This document shows, piece after piece, positions 1-8,769 of a DNA stretch of 64,000 bases. Under the pieces are notes generated by a model. It ran no database searches. It was given only the letters and a program-made list of their open reading frames with translations, and was not told the DNA's origin. The stretch's first letter is position 1. Every line of letters begins with the position of its first letter. Location: assembly GCA_964570665.1 (NCBI GenBank), contig CAZMZH010000003.1:62001-126000 (forward strand), read 5' to 3'. The stretch comes from JAJDAT01 sp964570665. GTDB lineage: Bacteria; Nitrospinota; Nitrospinia; Nitrospinales; JAJDAT01. The position numbers and the translations under genes are program-made.

Positions 1-1273
1 CGGGATAATCGGGGCGGTCTACAACGCAAAAATTCCCTCCGTCAAAACGTTTCCAGTCCAAGTCTTGTAAGTAACCTTTTTGCTTAGACCGATTAAAAAA
101 TGGGGTGCCTGGTTGCGGAGTACTGATTGATAACTGAAATCGCCATAATAGATTATCGTCAACTAGCTCATCGATTAATGCGATCGTTTCTTTATCTCCA
201 GAGTCGGTTGAGTCCTCTCCGCCAAATGTAAACGTACCGTAAAATTTTATTCCTATATCGGTTCCAAACTTTAACAATCGTTTTAATTTTTCAGGATCGA
301 ATTTATTGCCAAGATCCATACCTCCAGCGGCTCTAGCTTCTGCGGTTTCAATTCCTAAGCGGACCATGTAGTAACCAGCGCTTCTCATATTCTCAAGAAC
401 TTCCTCATCCATAGGCCATAAACCACACATGACGTCATACTTTAAATCGTCATGTCCGGCTTCCCGGATAGCTTTTGTCAAATCCAACATATATTTTTTA
501 CTGCCGTTATGAACCTCTTCGTCGAAAAAGATACCTTCCATTTGAGGATATCTAGAACGAAGTACGTCAAGTTCGTGTATGACATTAGAAGGATTTCGAG
601 GTCTCCAGTTTGGTTTTTCGTATGAGATATTGCCGCATACGCAGAAGCTACAAGACAATGGGCAACCTCTTGAGGCGTAAGCTTGTATTTCTAAATATTC
701 GCTAGAAGGTTCTCCAGGAATTCCATAATCTAAACGGGAAACGTCATCGTCTTCAGGAAGTGGCAAGTCATTGACATCCAATAATTTGTTAAGACCATTT
801 GGAAATAATCCGGGAATATCATTGGGATCTTTACCTTGTACAATATCGCGGACTGTAAGCTCGTACTCTCGACTAATTACGTAATCGGCATATTGTTTCA
901 CTTCTTCCGGATAAGTTGTTGCATGAGGACCGCAAAAAATCAATTTGGTGCCAAATCGTTTTTTAATTTCAATGGCAAACTTACTGTCAGCATCGATAGT
1001 TCTTGTTGCAGAATCCATAATAAGGAAATCAGGGCCAAACTCAGAGACCTTATCTACAAACGCTTTATGGTCTAATTTTTCTAAACACCCGTCAAAAAAT
1101 TTAACTTCGCTGTCTGTATCCCTTTTTAGAATGCTGGAACAATAGGCAAGCTGCCATGGATAATAGGTGAAGATATTTAAATCTTTTGAGCTATTGGTCC
1201 ATCTACTTGGAGAATGGATCATTGCATAACCGTTTTCGTCAATACCCACCGAATTACAAACGGCAACTTTCAT
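1..1273 (-). CDS. B12-binding-type radical SAM protein, 3' end cut by window edge
   Basis: The minus-strand frame is open from an ATG at 1273 to the window edge (424 codons, no stop). The N-terminal 150 residues look like the Rossmann-type domain that precedes the radical SAM core in B12-binding radical SAM enzymes (GPHATTYPEE near residue 115). The [4Fe-4S] motif CPLSCSFC gives canonical CX3CX2C with C204, C208 and C211. Later RLGIETAE and SISTPQPGTPFF match conserved barrel stretches of the family. The missing part is the C-terminus. Family members methylate or rearrange unactivated carbons, or act in lipid, cofactor and peptide modification; the substrate here cannot be told. It is transcribed divergently from ftsY. 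The family is sure, the reaction unknown. Confidence 0.85.
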   Translation of the reverse strand, partial: MKVAVCNSVGIDENGYAMIHSPSRWTNSSKDLNIFTYYPWQLAYCSSILKRDTDSEVKFFDGCLEKLDHKAFVDKVSEFGPDFLIMDSATRTIDADSKFAIEIKKRFGTKLIFCGPHATTYPEEVKQYADYVISREYELTVRDIVQGKDPNDIPGLFPNGLNKLLDVNDLPLPEDDDVSRLDYGIPGEPSSEYLEIQAYASRGCPLSCSFCVCGNISYEKPNWRPRNPSNVIHELDVLRSRYPQMEGIFFDEEVHNGSKKYMLDLTKAIREAGHDDLKYDVMCGLWPMDEEVLENMRSAGYYMVRLGIETAEARAAGGMDLGNKFDPEKLKRLLKFGTDIGIKFYGTFTFGGEDSTDSGDKETIALIDELVDDNLLWRFQLSISTPQPGTPFFNRSKQKGYLQDLDWKRFDGGNFCVVDRPDYP

Positions 1274-1734
1274 ATATTGGCCTCATGAAAAAAATAAAAA
1301 ATGCTTTAAGATATTTTTTAGGAAATTTCGAAAAAAATCAAAGTCGCTAGGCCTAGTTTTTAAAGTTAATTATTAAGCGATAGCAAACGGAAAAATTTTG
1401 AATTTCAAAGGTTCCCTTTGTTTAGTTTTTTTTCGTTCTTAATGAATTTAAATAGAACTATTAGAATTTTAGTATAGTTTAGAGTCTACTTTGATTTTCT
1501 TATCCTAATGGTAGTAGAATTTAACTAAAAATTCTAATTTTCCTAACGGTTGAAAGCAATGAAAACTTTATATGTTATGGTTTTTGTTAGGGAGAGTAGT
1601 CTAAGTTATTAAAAAAAAAGAGTTAACGGTAAAGCGTAAGATTTTTCTAAACCACTAAAGTAGCGTAAAAATCAATTTAAGGCATTACGTTATAATAGAA
1701 TTTTTGAAAACATACTTTAAGTAAGGAAATTGCA
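1274..1734. other. Divergent intergenic region
   Basis: 461 bases of very AT-rich DNA between a minus-strand radical SAM gene and ftsY. No plausible reading frame was seen. A perfect TATAAT lies at 1691-1696, 38 bases before the ftsY start, and may be its -10 element, but no convincing -35 accompanies it. An AAGGAA ribosome-binding site at 1723-1728 precedes the TTG start of ftsY. Confidence 0.4.
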
Positions 1735-2691
1735 TTGGAAGAAGTTGAAGACGAAAAAGAAAATGTTCCTCAAAAAACAGGTTTTTTCGCTCGATTAAAA
1801 TCTGGTTTGAGTAAAACACGAAACCAATTAGCTGCTGGCATAGATAATGTAATTAGCGGTAAAGCGGAAGTCGGACCGCAATTATTGGAAGAACTAGAAG
1901 AAGTTTTGTTAACTTCAGATGTTGGCGTGGCCGCATCTATGGCAATCTTAGATGAATTAAGGGCCGAAGTGGCCTCGCAAAGAATTAGAACAAAAGACGA
2001 AATTATGGAACGTCTTAAAAGCATCTTATCTGATACGCTCAAAAAAAATAACCAATCTTGGGTAGATTCTGGAGAAGACCCTTTGGTTATTTTAATGGTT
2101 GGAATCAATGGATCCGGAAAAACGACGACTATTGGGAAGTTGGCCGAAAAATGGAAGCAAGAAGGGAAAAAAGTGTTGTTGGCTGCAGGAGATACTTTTC
2201 GCGCTGCAGCAGCTGAACAGTTAACTATTTGGGCGGAGAGAGCCGGTGTTGCAATTGTTTGTCAAAAAACGGGAACCGATCCATCAGCGGTAGCTTTTGA
2301 CGCAGTGAAAGCTGCTGTTGCAAGGAAAATGGATATTGTTTTGATTGATACGGCTGGAAGATTACAAACAAATCATAATTTAATGGAGGAGCTAAAAAAA
2401 ATAAAACGCGTTATTAGTAAGGCGCTTCCCAATGCCCCGCATGAAACATTTTTGGTATTAGACTCGGGTTTAGGACAAAATGCCAATTCTCAATGCAAAC
2501 TTTTTGACGAGGCTTTATCTGTGACAGGATTAATAATGACGAAACTTGATGGCACAGGAAAAGGCGGTGTTTTGTTTAACCTTGCTAAAGAAATAAAAAA
2601 ACCTGTTCGTTTTATCGGTGTCGGAGAAAAACCCGAAGACTTGCAAGAATTTGATTCAGAATCTTTTGTGAACGCGTTATTTGAATCTTAG
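1735..2691 (+). CDS. ftsY: Signal recognition particle receptor FtsY
   Basis: FtsY is the membrane-associated GTPase that docks SRP-ribosome complexes at the Sec translocon. The 318-residue protein has a short acidic N-terminus, the helical N domain, and the NG GTPase motifs: P-loop GINGSGKTTT from residue 123, DTFRAAAAEQL, DTAGRL and TKLDGTGKGG. The acidic A domain is very short, as in many non-enteric bacteria. One motif deviates: the usual LDATTGQNA reads LDSGLGQNA, and TKLDGTAKGG reads TKLDGTGKGG, though the GQNA core is kept. The start is TTG at 1735, supported by AAGGAA seven bases upstream. The gene stands alone, convergent with the PilZ gene eight bases downstream. Confidence 0.95.
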   Translation: MEEVEDEKENVPQKTGFFARLKSGLSKTRNQLAAGIDNVISGKAEVGPQLLEELEEVLLTSDVGVAASMAILDELRAEVASQRIRTKDEIMERLKSILSDTLKKNNQSWVDSGEDPLVILMVGINGSGKTTTIGKLAEKWKQEGKKVLLAAGDTFRAAAAEQLTIWAERAGVAIVCQKTGTDPSAVAFDAVKAAVARKMDIVLIDTAGRLQTNHNLMEELKKIKRVISKALPNAPHETFLVLDSGLGQNANSQCKLFDEALSVTGLIMTKLDGTGKGGVLFNLAKEIKKPVRFIGVGEKPEDLQEFDSESFVNALFES

Positions 2692-2698
2692 ATTTTTT

Positions 2699-3175
2699 CT
2701 AATTGGCTCGGTTTTTTAATTGCTCGATTTGTTTCTTAAAAATAAACTCGTGAACTTTGTCCTGTTCCTGTTCTGATAACAGATGTGCAAAGCAAAACCG
2801 ATAGATATGAGTCTTATTTGAATCGGCTCTTGCCCAGGATATTAAAGACGCTCGGGTTTGAATTCTTTCGGGCTTTTTTATATTAAGAGGGAATGAAATT
2901 GACGCGATTTCACCTTCGTCCATCCATACTGTTTGGTCGCAACAAAAAGATATTCCCCCTGCGCTTAAATCATTGATTGTGGCTCTTATGGTTTCTCCAC
3001 CCGCCAATCGAACTTCTAAACGGAGAGGTTTATTTGATTGTAAAGGTAGCCTGAAAGCTTGACGCCTATCTAATGATCCGGAAATAAGTTTTTTGTTAAC
3101 GCCTAAGAGACGCTTGAACCAATGACCTAATGAATTGTTTTTTGTCCTAAAGTGAGGGGCTGTCCGCGCTGTCAT
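2699..3175 (-). CDS. PilZ-domain protein (probable c-di-GMP receptor)
   Basis: A 158-residue cytoplasmic protein with a PilZ domain from about residue 36 to 150. The two c-di-GMP contacts are visible: an arginine-rich RRQAFR in front of the barrel and NDLSAGGISF, matching the (D/N)xSxxG motif. PilZ proteins bind cyclic di-GMP and pass the signal to motility, polysaccharide or transcription machinery. A basic N-terminal extension of about 35 residues (HFRTKNNSLGHWFKRLLG) has no recognisable domain and could be an interaction helix. It is a single gene with no informative neighbours. Ligand binding is likely from the residues; the output is unknown. Confidence 0.8.
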   Translation of the reverse strand: MTARTAPHFRTKNNSLGHWFKRLLGVNKKLISGSLDRRQAFRLPLQSNKPLRLEVRLAGGETIRATINDLSAGGISFCCDQTVWMDEGEIASISFPLNIKKPERIQTRASLISWARADSNKTHIYRFCFAHLLSEQEQDKVHEFIFKKQIEQLKNRAN

Positions 3176-3798
3176 ACCGTTTTTCCTTATTTGAAATTTT
3201 CAAAATAGATCGTTGTTTACTAATACTTACACAACGGCAACTTGAGAAAAATCCATTAGGTTTTTTTCGGAAAAAATGTTGGCGTTAACTCGTCAATTTA
3301 AAATACTTATTATTTCTTAATATATGACAAGGGCCGAAGTTTCATTAGAAAGACGCAAGGATGAAAGAGATATCTAGATTTTTTTTATTAAGTTGGTTTC
3401 GTTGGCACCAGTGGAAATAACAAATCTAACTTAGAAAGATTTTAAGAAAGTCGAAAGAAGGCGAAGAAGGAAGAAGATGGTATAAAGCGGTACTATTTCA
3501 GGTTTTTTAAAAACTTTTGGAGGGTGAAAATGAAACTTACCGTATCGATTGGTTTAGTTATATATTGTTTAAAACCTTCACGCATGGCGTCTTCGATATC
3601 CTTTTCCCATTGCGTTAGGGGATAAAGTTGATTCAGTCCAATAATTTTGTTCGACATTCACATCGCTTAAATATCAATATAAAATAAAGTAAGTTTGAAA
3701 AATCTTTGAAGTTTATTATAAAGGGTTGTACAAATAGAGCTATTCTATTTATATTATATGTAAATGTAATGTGGGTTGGCTGAATGGGATGATTTTAT
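3176..3798. other. Intergenic region around a receiver-domain remnant
   Basis: 623 bases between the PilZ gene and a histidine kinase. Apart from the receiver-like fragment at 3493-3657 no coding stretch was recognised. The part from 3176 to 3490 and the part from 3660 to 3798 are AT-rich without obvious terminators or regulatory structures. Confidence 0.4.
3493..3657 (-). pseudogene. Remnant of a response-regulator receiver domain
   Basis: A 54-codon minus-strand frame (ATG at 3657, TAG at 3493). Its second half, AMREGFKQYITKPID followed by a hydrophobic helix ending QKFLK, reads like the last third of a CheY-type receiver: the alpha4-beta5-alpha5 region with the conserved Lys-Pro (KP). The phosphoacceptor aspartate half is absent, and the first 20 residues do not resemble a receiver. 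It is therefore most likely a decayed fragment of a response regulator. It sits next to a histidine kinase on the opposite strand. A small expressed protein cannot be excluded. Confidence 0.45.
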
Positions 3799-4935
3799 GT
3801 GAGGAATTTGATAGATTCTAAAAAAAACATTTTGCAGGCTCGAGTTTACTCAAATAGGTTTTTTTATACGAATGAATTTATAGGAAAAGTTCTTTTGGAA
3901 AATAATATTAAAAAACTAGCGCAAAAATTAGATAGTTTTCTGCAAGACAGAAACTTTTCTGAGAAGCTTCCGGGTATGGAAGAAGAAGCTTTAAATCCAA
4001 TAATAAAAAAAATAAATGATTTATTGGAAGAAGTAAAAAAAAGCGATGATAAGTTAAATCAATATAAGAAGTCGTTGAAAGCTCAAATTGCAGTTCGGAC
4101 GGAAGAATTAAAAAAAGAAAAAGAATCTTTTGAAATTGCATTTCGAGAAGCTCAAACTGCGAGCAACAGCAAAAGCGTGTTTTTGGCCAATATGAATCAT
4201 GAACTCCGAACCCCATTGAATGCCATTATAAATTATAGCGAAATGCTTCAAGAGGATGCCGAGGATGAAGGGCTCGATAACTTTATTCCAGATTTGGAAA
4301 AAATACGGTCCGCAGGAATTAATTTGCTTACCTGGGTAGATGAAATTTTAGATTTATCTAAAATTGAGTCGGGTCGAGCCGAGTTAAAATTGGAGTCTTT
4401 CGATATTGTTCAGCTCGTTAGGGTTGCTGAAACTTTCGCTAATAAATTAGTGGAAAAGTCCGGTAATAGGCTCTTAGTTGAAATTTCTGAAGATTTAGGA
4501 GAAATGCAAGCGGATAAAGAACGCACTCTCAGAATATTGACCAACCTTTTAGACAACGCTAACCGATCAACTCAAAACGAAACTATTTCTATTAAAGTTC
4601 AACGCGAAAAAGTGCAAGAAGTGGATTGGGTATCGTTTATTGTCAGCGACAATGGAGCGGGAATCGATCCAAAAATTTTAGAAGCGCTATTCAAAGATTA
4701 TGTTAATGCGGATGCTTCTGTTTCAAGCGCATACGGAGGAGCCGCATTGAGTTTGGCAATCAGCCACAGGTTTAGTTTAATTATGGGCGGTAATATTTTT
4801 GCCGAAAGTGAATTGGGGAAAGGGGCTACATTTACCCTAAAATTGCCAGCCGAGATGGAAACGCATCTAGAAAAACCTCATGTAAAACGCGCCACTGATC
4901 GGCTCCTAAGCGACATATTTAATTTTAGAGATTAA
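3799..4935 (+). CDS. Sensor histidine kinase without membrane segment
   Basis: A 378-residue kinase. Residues 1-80 have no recognisable domain. A coiled coil (about 81-120) leads to the HisKA box FLANMNHELRTPLNAI with phosphoacceptor H134. The ATPase follows with N box NLLDNANRST and G1 box VSDNGAGID. The G2 box is unusual: where related kinases have GTGLGLAIS this one has GGAALSLAIS, so the central glycines of the ATP lid are changed. MGGNI and the terminal SELGKGATFTLKLP are normal. There is no transmembrane helix, so it should be cytoplasmic. No intact response regulator is adjacent; only a receiver remnant lies upstream on the other strand. The start is GTG at 3799 and is uncertain. Confidence 0.85.
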   Translation: MRNLIDSKKNILQARVYSNRFFYTNEFIGKVLLENNIKKLAQKLDSFLQDRNFSEKLPGMEEEALNPIIKKINDLLEEVKKSDDKLNQYKKSLKAQIAVRTEELKKEKESFEIAFREAQTASNSKSVFLANMNHELRTPLNAIINYSEMLQEDAEDEGLDNFIPDLEKIRSAGINLLTWVDEILDLSKIESGRAELKLESFDIVQLVRVAETFANKLVEKSGNRLLVEISEDLGEMQADKERTLRILTNLLDNANRSTQNETISIKVQREKVQEVDWVSFIVSDNGAGIDPKILEALFKDYVNADASVSSAYGGAALSLAISHRFSLIMGGNIFAESELGKGATFTLKLPAEMETHLEKPHVKRATDRLLSDIFNFRD

Positions 4936-5088
4936 AAATTTTATTTAATATTTCTCTAAAAATCAGACGTTAACTTTGGATAAAAAGCCGTAGCCAAGTT
5001 ATAGGAAATATTGATGATAATTGTACCTATGACGTACCTATGGGAGGTAACGTTAAATGATTAGTTTGGTTAAGTATTTGAAAATAAA

Positions 5089-5163
5089 TGGAGGCGCCGG
5101 GCGGATTCGAACCGCCGATAAAGGTTTTGCAGACCTCTGCCTTAGCCACTTGGCCACGGCGCC
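5089..5163 (-). tRNA. tRNA-Cys (GCA)
   Basis: Minus-strand cloverleaf: 7-bp acceptor stem GGCGCCG/CGGCGCC, D arm, anticodon loop CTGCAAA with anticodon GCA, T arm GGCGG-TTCGAAT-CCGCC, U73 discriminator typical of tRNA-Cys, and an encoded CCA (5089-5091). It lies 33 bases downstream of tRNA-Gly and is probably cotranscribed with it. Confidence 0.96.
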
Positions 5164-5196
5164 TTAGCAATCAAAACGGTTGGATTAAAAAAGAAA

Positions 5197-5271
<75 letters not shown>

Positions 5272-5315
5272 AATTTGGAGCTGACGAATTGGATTCCCTA
5301 ACGGGTAAGTGATCT

Positions 5316-5343
5316 ATTATATTTTCTCTTGATCGTTTGTCAA
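5316..5343 (-). promoter_or_regulatory. Consensus sigma-70 promoter of the tRNA-Gly/tRNA-Cys unit
   Basis: On the minus strand TTGACA (5338-5343) is followed after exactly 16 bases by TATAAT (5316-5321). Both hexamers are perfect. Transcription would start near 5309, about 38 bases before the 5' end of tRNA-Gly. It lies just after the plsY stop codon, so the tRNAs need not depend on plsY transcription. Confidence 0.85.
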
Positions 5344-5351
5344 ATCGTATT

Positions 5352-5948
5352 TTAATTTTTCTGTGATTTTTTTCCAAACTTGGATTCTGTCCCAGTAAGC
5401 AAGCGGTTAATATTTTCGCGATGTTTAATAATGATAAGCGCTGCAATCCCAAAACCTGTAATTATATAAGCTTTTGGGGCATCTAAGATAATTCCTATTA
5501 TAGGCAAGGAGAGCGCTCCCAAAATTGAACCTAAAGAAACATAGCGGCAAATTGAGAGGGTAATAGCAAAAACCGCGATTGCTCCGAATGCGGCGAGGGG
5601 CGCCAAGTATAAAAATACTCCCAATCCAGTGGCAACTCCCTTGCCTCCTCTAAACTTTAAAAAGACCGAGAATAGGTGGCCCAAAAAGGCCATAAAACCT
5701 ATTACAGCTAGTTTTGAGGGATCGCCTAAAAAAAAAGAACATAACCAAAGAGCTAAAACTCCTTTAAGGCTATCGCCCAATAAAGTAATAATTCCTTCTT
5801 TTTTCCCTAGGGTACGAGCAATATTAGTCGCTCCAATATTTCCAGAGCCATGTTCTCTGATATTAATATTTTTGGTTTTAGCAACAAGAACGCCACAGGG
5901 AACAGATCCTATTACATAGGCCAATAATCCTAAAAAAATGGTTGTCAT
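5352..5948 (-). CDS. plsY: Acyl-phosphate:glycerol-3-phosphate acyltransferase PlsY
   Basis: PlsY is the inner-membrane enzyme that moves an acyl chain from acyl-phosphate to glycerol-3-phosphate, the first step of phospholipid synthesis. The 198-residue protein has several hydrophobic helices and the three family motifs: GSVPCG near residue 14, HGSGNIGATN near 33, and DSLKG followed by RGGKGVATG near 103. Length is normal for the family. The first residues MTTIFLG lead straight into helix 1, which supports the ATG at 5948. No partner plsX is in the window. The sigma-factor gene lies 73 bases upstream on the same strand. Confidence 0.95.
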   Translation of the reverse strand: MTTIFLGLLAYVIGSVPCGVLVAKTKNINIREHGSGNIGATNIARTLGKKEGIITLLGDSLKGVLALWLCSFFLGDPSKLAVIGFMAFLGHLFSVFLKFRGGKGVATGLGVFLYLAPLAAFGAIAVFAITLSICRYVSLGSILGALSLPIIGIILDAPKAYIITGFGIAALIIIKHRENINRLLTGTESKFGKKSQKN

Positions 5949-6021
5949 CGGGTAAGTTTGTATTTAAAGGACTTTTAGATGAGAGAAAATAGTCTGCTTT
6001 TATTAAGAAGTAAATATGAAA

Positions 6022-6915
6022 TTAATTCATATCTCCTGCCTCAAAATTTTGCTTGGTTTTTTGAAGAAGCTTTTTCTTGGCGCGTTCTTCTATTTGTCTC
6101 ACCCTTTCTCTAGAAAGACCAATTGTTTTACCAATACTTTCTAAAGTCATTGGGTCCCCTCCAAAACCAAACCGCATTCTTAAAATACTTTCTTCGCGAG
6201 GAGAAAGCGCTTTTAACATTTCTTCAGTTTTTTCTCTCAAACTGGAAATAAATATTTGGTCGTCGTATGGAATGTAATCGGGGCTTTCCAATAAATCGAC
6301 ATAAGGGGTTTTATCGTTATCATTTAGTGGAGTATCTAAAGATAAGTGAGTCTTATAAGCTCGTAAAATAGATTCCACTTGATCGATATCCAGATCCATC
6401 ACTTCTGCAATTTCGGCTTTAGTAGGTTCCCTTTCAAGGTATTGAGAAAGACTTTCATATCGTTTTCCAATTTTATATAAATTACTCGCTTGTTTTACGG
6501 GAAGTTTGACGGTTCCTGATTGTTCTGCCAAAGCGTGCATGATTGCTTGCCGAATCCACCAGCTGGCGTAAGTAATAAATTTAATATTTCGAGACCCATC
6601 AAATCGTTTGGCAGCTTGAATAAGGCCAATATTGCCTTCTTCTATCAAATCTTGGACAGAAAGACCGCAACCTTTAAACTTATTGGCGACAGAAACAACA
6701 TATTTTAAGTTTCGGCGAACTAGTTCCTGCATGGCTTTGACGTTTCCATTTTGAATTTCAATTGAAAGTTCGCCTTCCTCAGCTTTTGTAAGATGTTTAA
6801 TTTTACTAATATCTTTTAGATATTGGCCAAGGGTATTATCGGTCTCAGAAGAGCTAGCGGTGGATTTAGTTTTAGCCTTGGGTTTTTTTTTCGGGTCTTT
6901 TTCAGAAGGAACCAT
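6022..6915 (-). CDS. Sigma-70 family RNA polymerase sigma factor (group 2 / RpoS-like)
   Basis: A 297-residue sigma factor with a lysine-rich N-terminal tail and no region 1.1. Region 1.2 begins at TLGQYLKDI. Region 2 contains NLKYVVSVANKF, DLIEEGNIGLIQAAKRFD and the -10-reading FITYASWWIRQAI. Region 3 begins near VKLPVKQASNLYKIGK, and region 4 has SPREESILRMRFGFGG with the helix-turn-helix TLESIGKTIGLSRERVRQIE. Compact size and absence of region 1.1 argue for a secondary sigma factor of the RpoS or alternative RpoD type rather than the housekeeping one. The bamD-like gene ends ten bases upstream, so the two are probably one transcription unit. Regulon unknown. Confidence 0.88.
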   Translation of the reverse strand: MVPSEKDPKKKPKAKTKSTASSSETDNTLGQYLKDISKIKHLTKAEEGELSIEIQNGNVKAMQELVRRNLKYVVSVANKFKGCGLSVQDLIEEGNIGLIQAAKRFDGSRNIKFITYASWWIRQAIMHALAEQSGTVKLPVKQASNLYKIGKRYESLSQYLEREPTKAEIAEVMDLDIDQVESILRAYKTHLSLDTPLNDNDKTPYVDLLESPDYIPYDDQIFISSLREKTEEMLKALSPREESILRMRFGFGGDPMTLESIGKTIGLSRERVRQIEERAKKKLLQKTKQNFEAGDMN

Positions 6916-6925
6916 AATGTCCCAT

Positions 6926-7723
6926 TTATTTAATGCTTCTTAATCGAAGACGCGCTTCCCGCGCAAAAGAACTACTTGGGTAGTTATCCAGAAGCTGATT
7001 AAAGGTTTTTTTTGCCTGTATAAAATTTTGTTCTTGGTAAAACGATTCGCCTAATAGATAAATTACTTCGTGCATAAATTTATGTTTGGGATAGGCTTGC
7101 ATCAAACTCTTTAAGCGAAGTATTGCAGATTGATAAGAGCCCGTTCGAAAATAATATTTCCCAATGGTAAAGGCGTTCTCTGCGAGTTTATTTTTACTTT
7201 GACTAATTTTTAGTTCCGCTTCAGATCGGAATTGACTTTTAGGAAACGCTTTGATCAGTTCTTCAAAACCTTCAATGGCAGATACGACGGCAGATTGATC
7301 TCTGGCCACGTGGTCCGTTGATTTGAAATCAGACATAGCCCTAAAAAAGTAGGCGCGATCGACTCTAGGATGGGCCGGATATAATTCTATGAATTTTTCG
7401 TAATTTAATTTTGATTGGTCGTAAGCTTTAATTTTATATTGAATATCTCCTAAGAGCATCAAGCTTTCAATTCTTTCTTTACTATCCGGATAATCTTCAA
7501 GCAATTGCGTGAAAGTTTTTTCCGCTTCGGTGTATTCCTTTTTTTTGAAATGTTTTTTGCCTTTTAATAGCAACTCCTTAGAAGAAGCTGTCTTTAACTC
7601 CAAGCCATCTGAAGCGCATGAATTAGAGAAAATAATAAAGAATAATAAAGCATAAAAATTAACGTAACTATTCCACTTTTTAAGCGACATCAAAAATATC
7701 CAATTGGGATTTTTATTTTCCAT
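6926..7723 (-). CDS. bamD: Outer-membrane assembly lipoprotein, BamD-like
   Basis: BamD proteins are periplasm-facing lipoproteins of the BAM complex that inserts beta-barrel proteins. After a hydrophobic leader ending FSNSCAS (a weak lipobox) come five or so TPR-like units: KGKKHFKKKEYTEAEKTF, YDQSKLNYEKFIELYP, a central unit with KAFPKSQFRSEAE, then RTGSYQSAILRLKSL and QNFIQAKKTFNQL. The pattern and the size of 265 residues match BamD/YfiO. An internal ATG at 7690 gives a more typical leader (MSLKKWN) and may be the real start; no clear ribosome-binding site favours either. It is followed ten bases later by the sigma factor. A YbgF/CpoB-like protein is a less likely alternative. Confidence 0.8.
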   Translation of the reverse strand: MENKNPNWIFLMSLKKWNSYVNFYALLFFIIFSNSCASDGLELKTASSKELLLKGKKHFKKKEYTEAEKTFTQLLEDYPDSKERIESLMLLGDIQYKIKAYDQSKLNYEKFIELYPAHPRVDRAYFFRAMSDFKSTDHVARDQSAVVSAIEGFEELIKAFPKSQFRSEAELKISQSKNKLAENAFTIGKYYFRTGSYQSAILRLKSLMQAYPKHKFMHEVIYLLGESFYQEQNFIQAKKTFNQLLDNYPSSSFAREARLRLRSIK

Positions 7724-7878
7724 ATATAATAAAGCTAAATTATTGAAAGGCCAATCATTTTTAAATGCTTATTTCTTGAAATATTGTTTAATTGAGATTT
7801 AATTAAATTGAATTCGGAAAATACGGTAGTATCGACAACAGTTTTCAGTAAATCGAATGGATTAAGAAGCGGACAACA

Positions 7879-8664
7879 ATGAAGAAAAACTTTTATATCT
7901 TTTTTTATGGCGTTTTAACCCTGTTTTGGGATGTTATTTTTTCGAAATCGGCTGGAGCGGAATCTTTTGTCGCAGTAAGCGAATGGGAAATACTTACAGT
8001 AATTGAAAAGGGCGGGCTATTAATGTACCCAATCATGTTCTGTTCCATTTTGATGGTAGGTATTGCAATCGAAAGAGCTTATAGCCTTAGAAGAAAAAAT
8101 ATTATCAATCAAGATTTTCTAAATAACATACGCCAGCATTGGAATTGGAAGGACGCCCAAAAGGGATTGCAGCTTTGTAACTCTTATAATAATTCTTTAG
8201 CGCGGATACTTAAGGTGGGATTGCTTCGTTTCGGAGGTAAAGTTGACGAAATTGAAAGAGCCATCGAAGGAGCGGGCCAACATGAGGCCTCTTTATTAAA
8301 TTCTAATTTACGAGTATTGGGAGCTATTGCCAATATAACTCCTATGTTGGGTTTGTTAGGAACCGTATTTGGAATGATTAAAGCATTTAATGTTATTTCT
8401 CAAAGTGGAACTGGTAATCCAGGGTTAGTGGCTAGCGGTATATCTGAGGCTTTGGTTACTACCGCCGCTGGTATGGTGGTTGGGATTCCCGCTTTGGCCC
8501 TTTATCATTATTTTCGAGGAAAAATCGACAGATACGTTTTTGAAATGGAAGAAATTTCGTTTCAACTAGTTGAAGAACTTTCTTATGAATCTATGAAAAA
8601 GAGAAAACAAGACGCAGCGAAGCGAGTAGAGCTTACAGCTAACCAAAGAAAGAAATCCGTTTAA
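7879..8664 (+). CDS. exbB: ExbB/TolQ/MotA-type proton channel subunit with signal peptide
   Basis: A 261-residue inner-membrane protein of the ExbB/TolQ family, which with ExbD/TolR uses the proton gradient to drive TonB or Tol machines. It starts with an extra hydrophobic leader (FYGVLTLFWDVIF, then SAGAES), followed by the first channel helix GGLLMYPIMFCSILMVGIAI and a cytoplasmic domain. The C-terminal hairpin carries the conserved ITPMLGLLGTVFGMI and ALVTTAAGMVVGIPALALYHY. An N-terminal leader is typical of a subset of ExbB proteins. exbD starts 106 bases downstream. No tonB gene is in the window. The pairing with a CobS-like gene and the distant cobalamin receptor make ExbB more likely than TolQ, but this is inference. 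Confidence 0.88.
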   Translation: MKKNFYIFFYGVLTLFWDVIFSKSAGAESFVAVSEWEILTVIEKGGLLMYPIMFCSILMVGIAIERAYSLRRKNIINQDFLNNIRQHWNWKDAQKGLQLCNSYNNSLARILKVGLLRFGGKVDEIERAIEGAGQHEASLLNSNLRVLGAIANITPMLGLLGTVFGMIKAFNVISQSGTGNPGLVASGISEALVTTAAGMVVGIPALALYHYFRGKIDRYVFEMEEISFQLVEELSYESMKKRKQDAAKRVELTANQRKKSV

Positions 8665-8769
8665 TAAATATTAGGTGTGCGGGATTAATATAATACAAAT
8701 TGGTTGTGATATTTAGAGCTCAATGGTTAATAACCATAAAGAAATTTTTATTCATAAACGGAATCGCCG

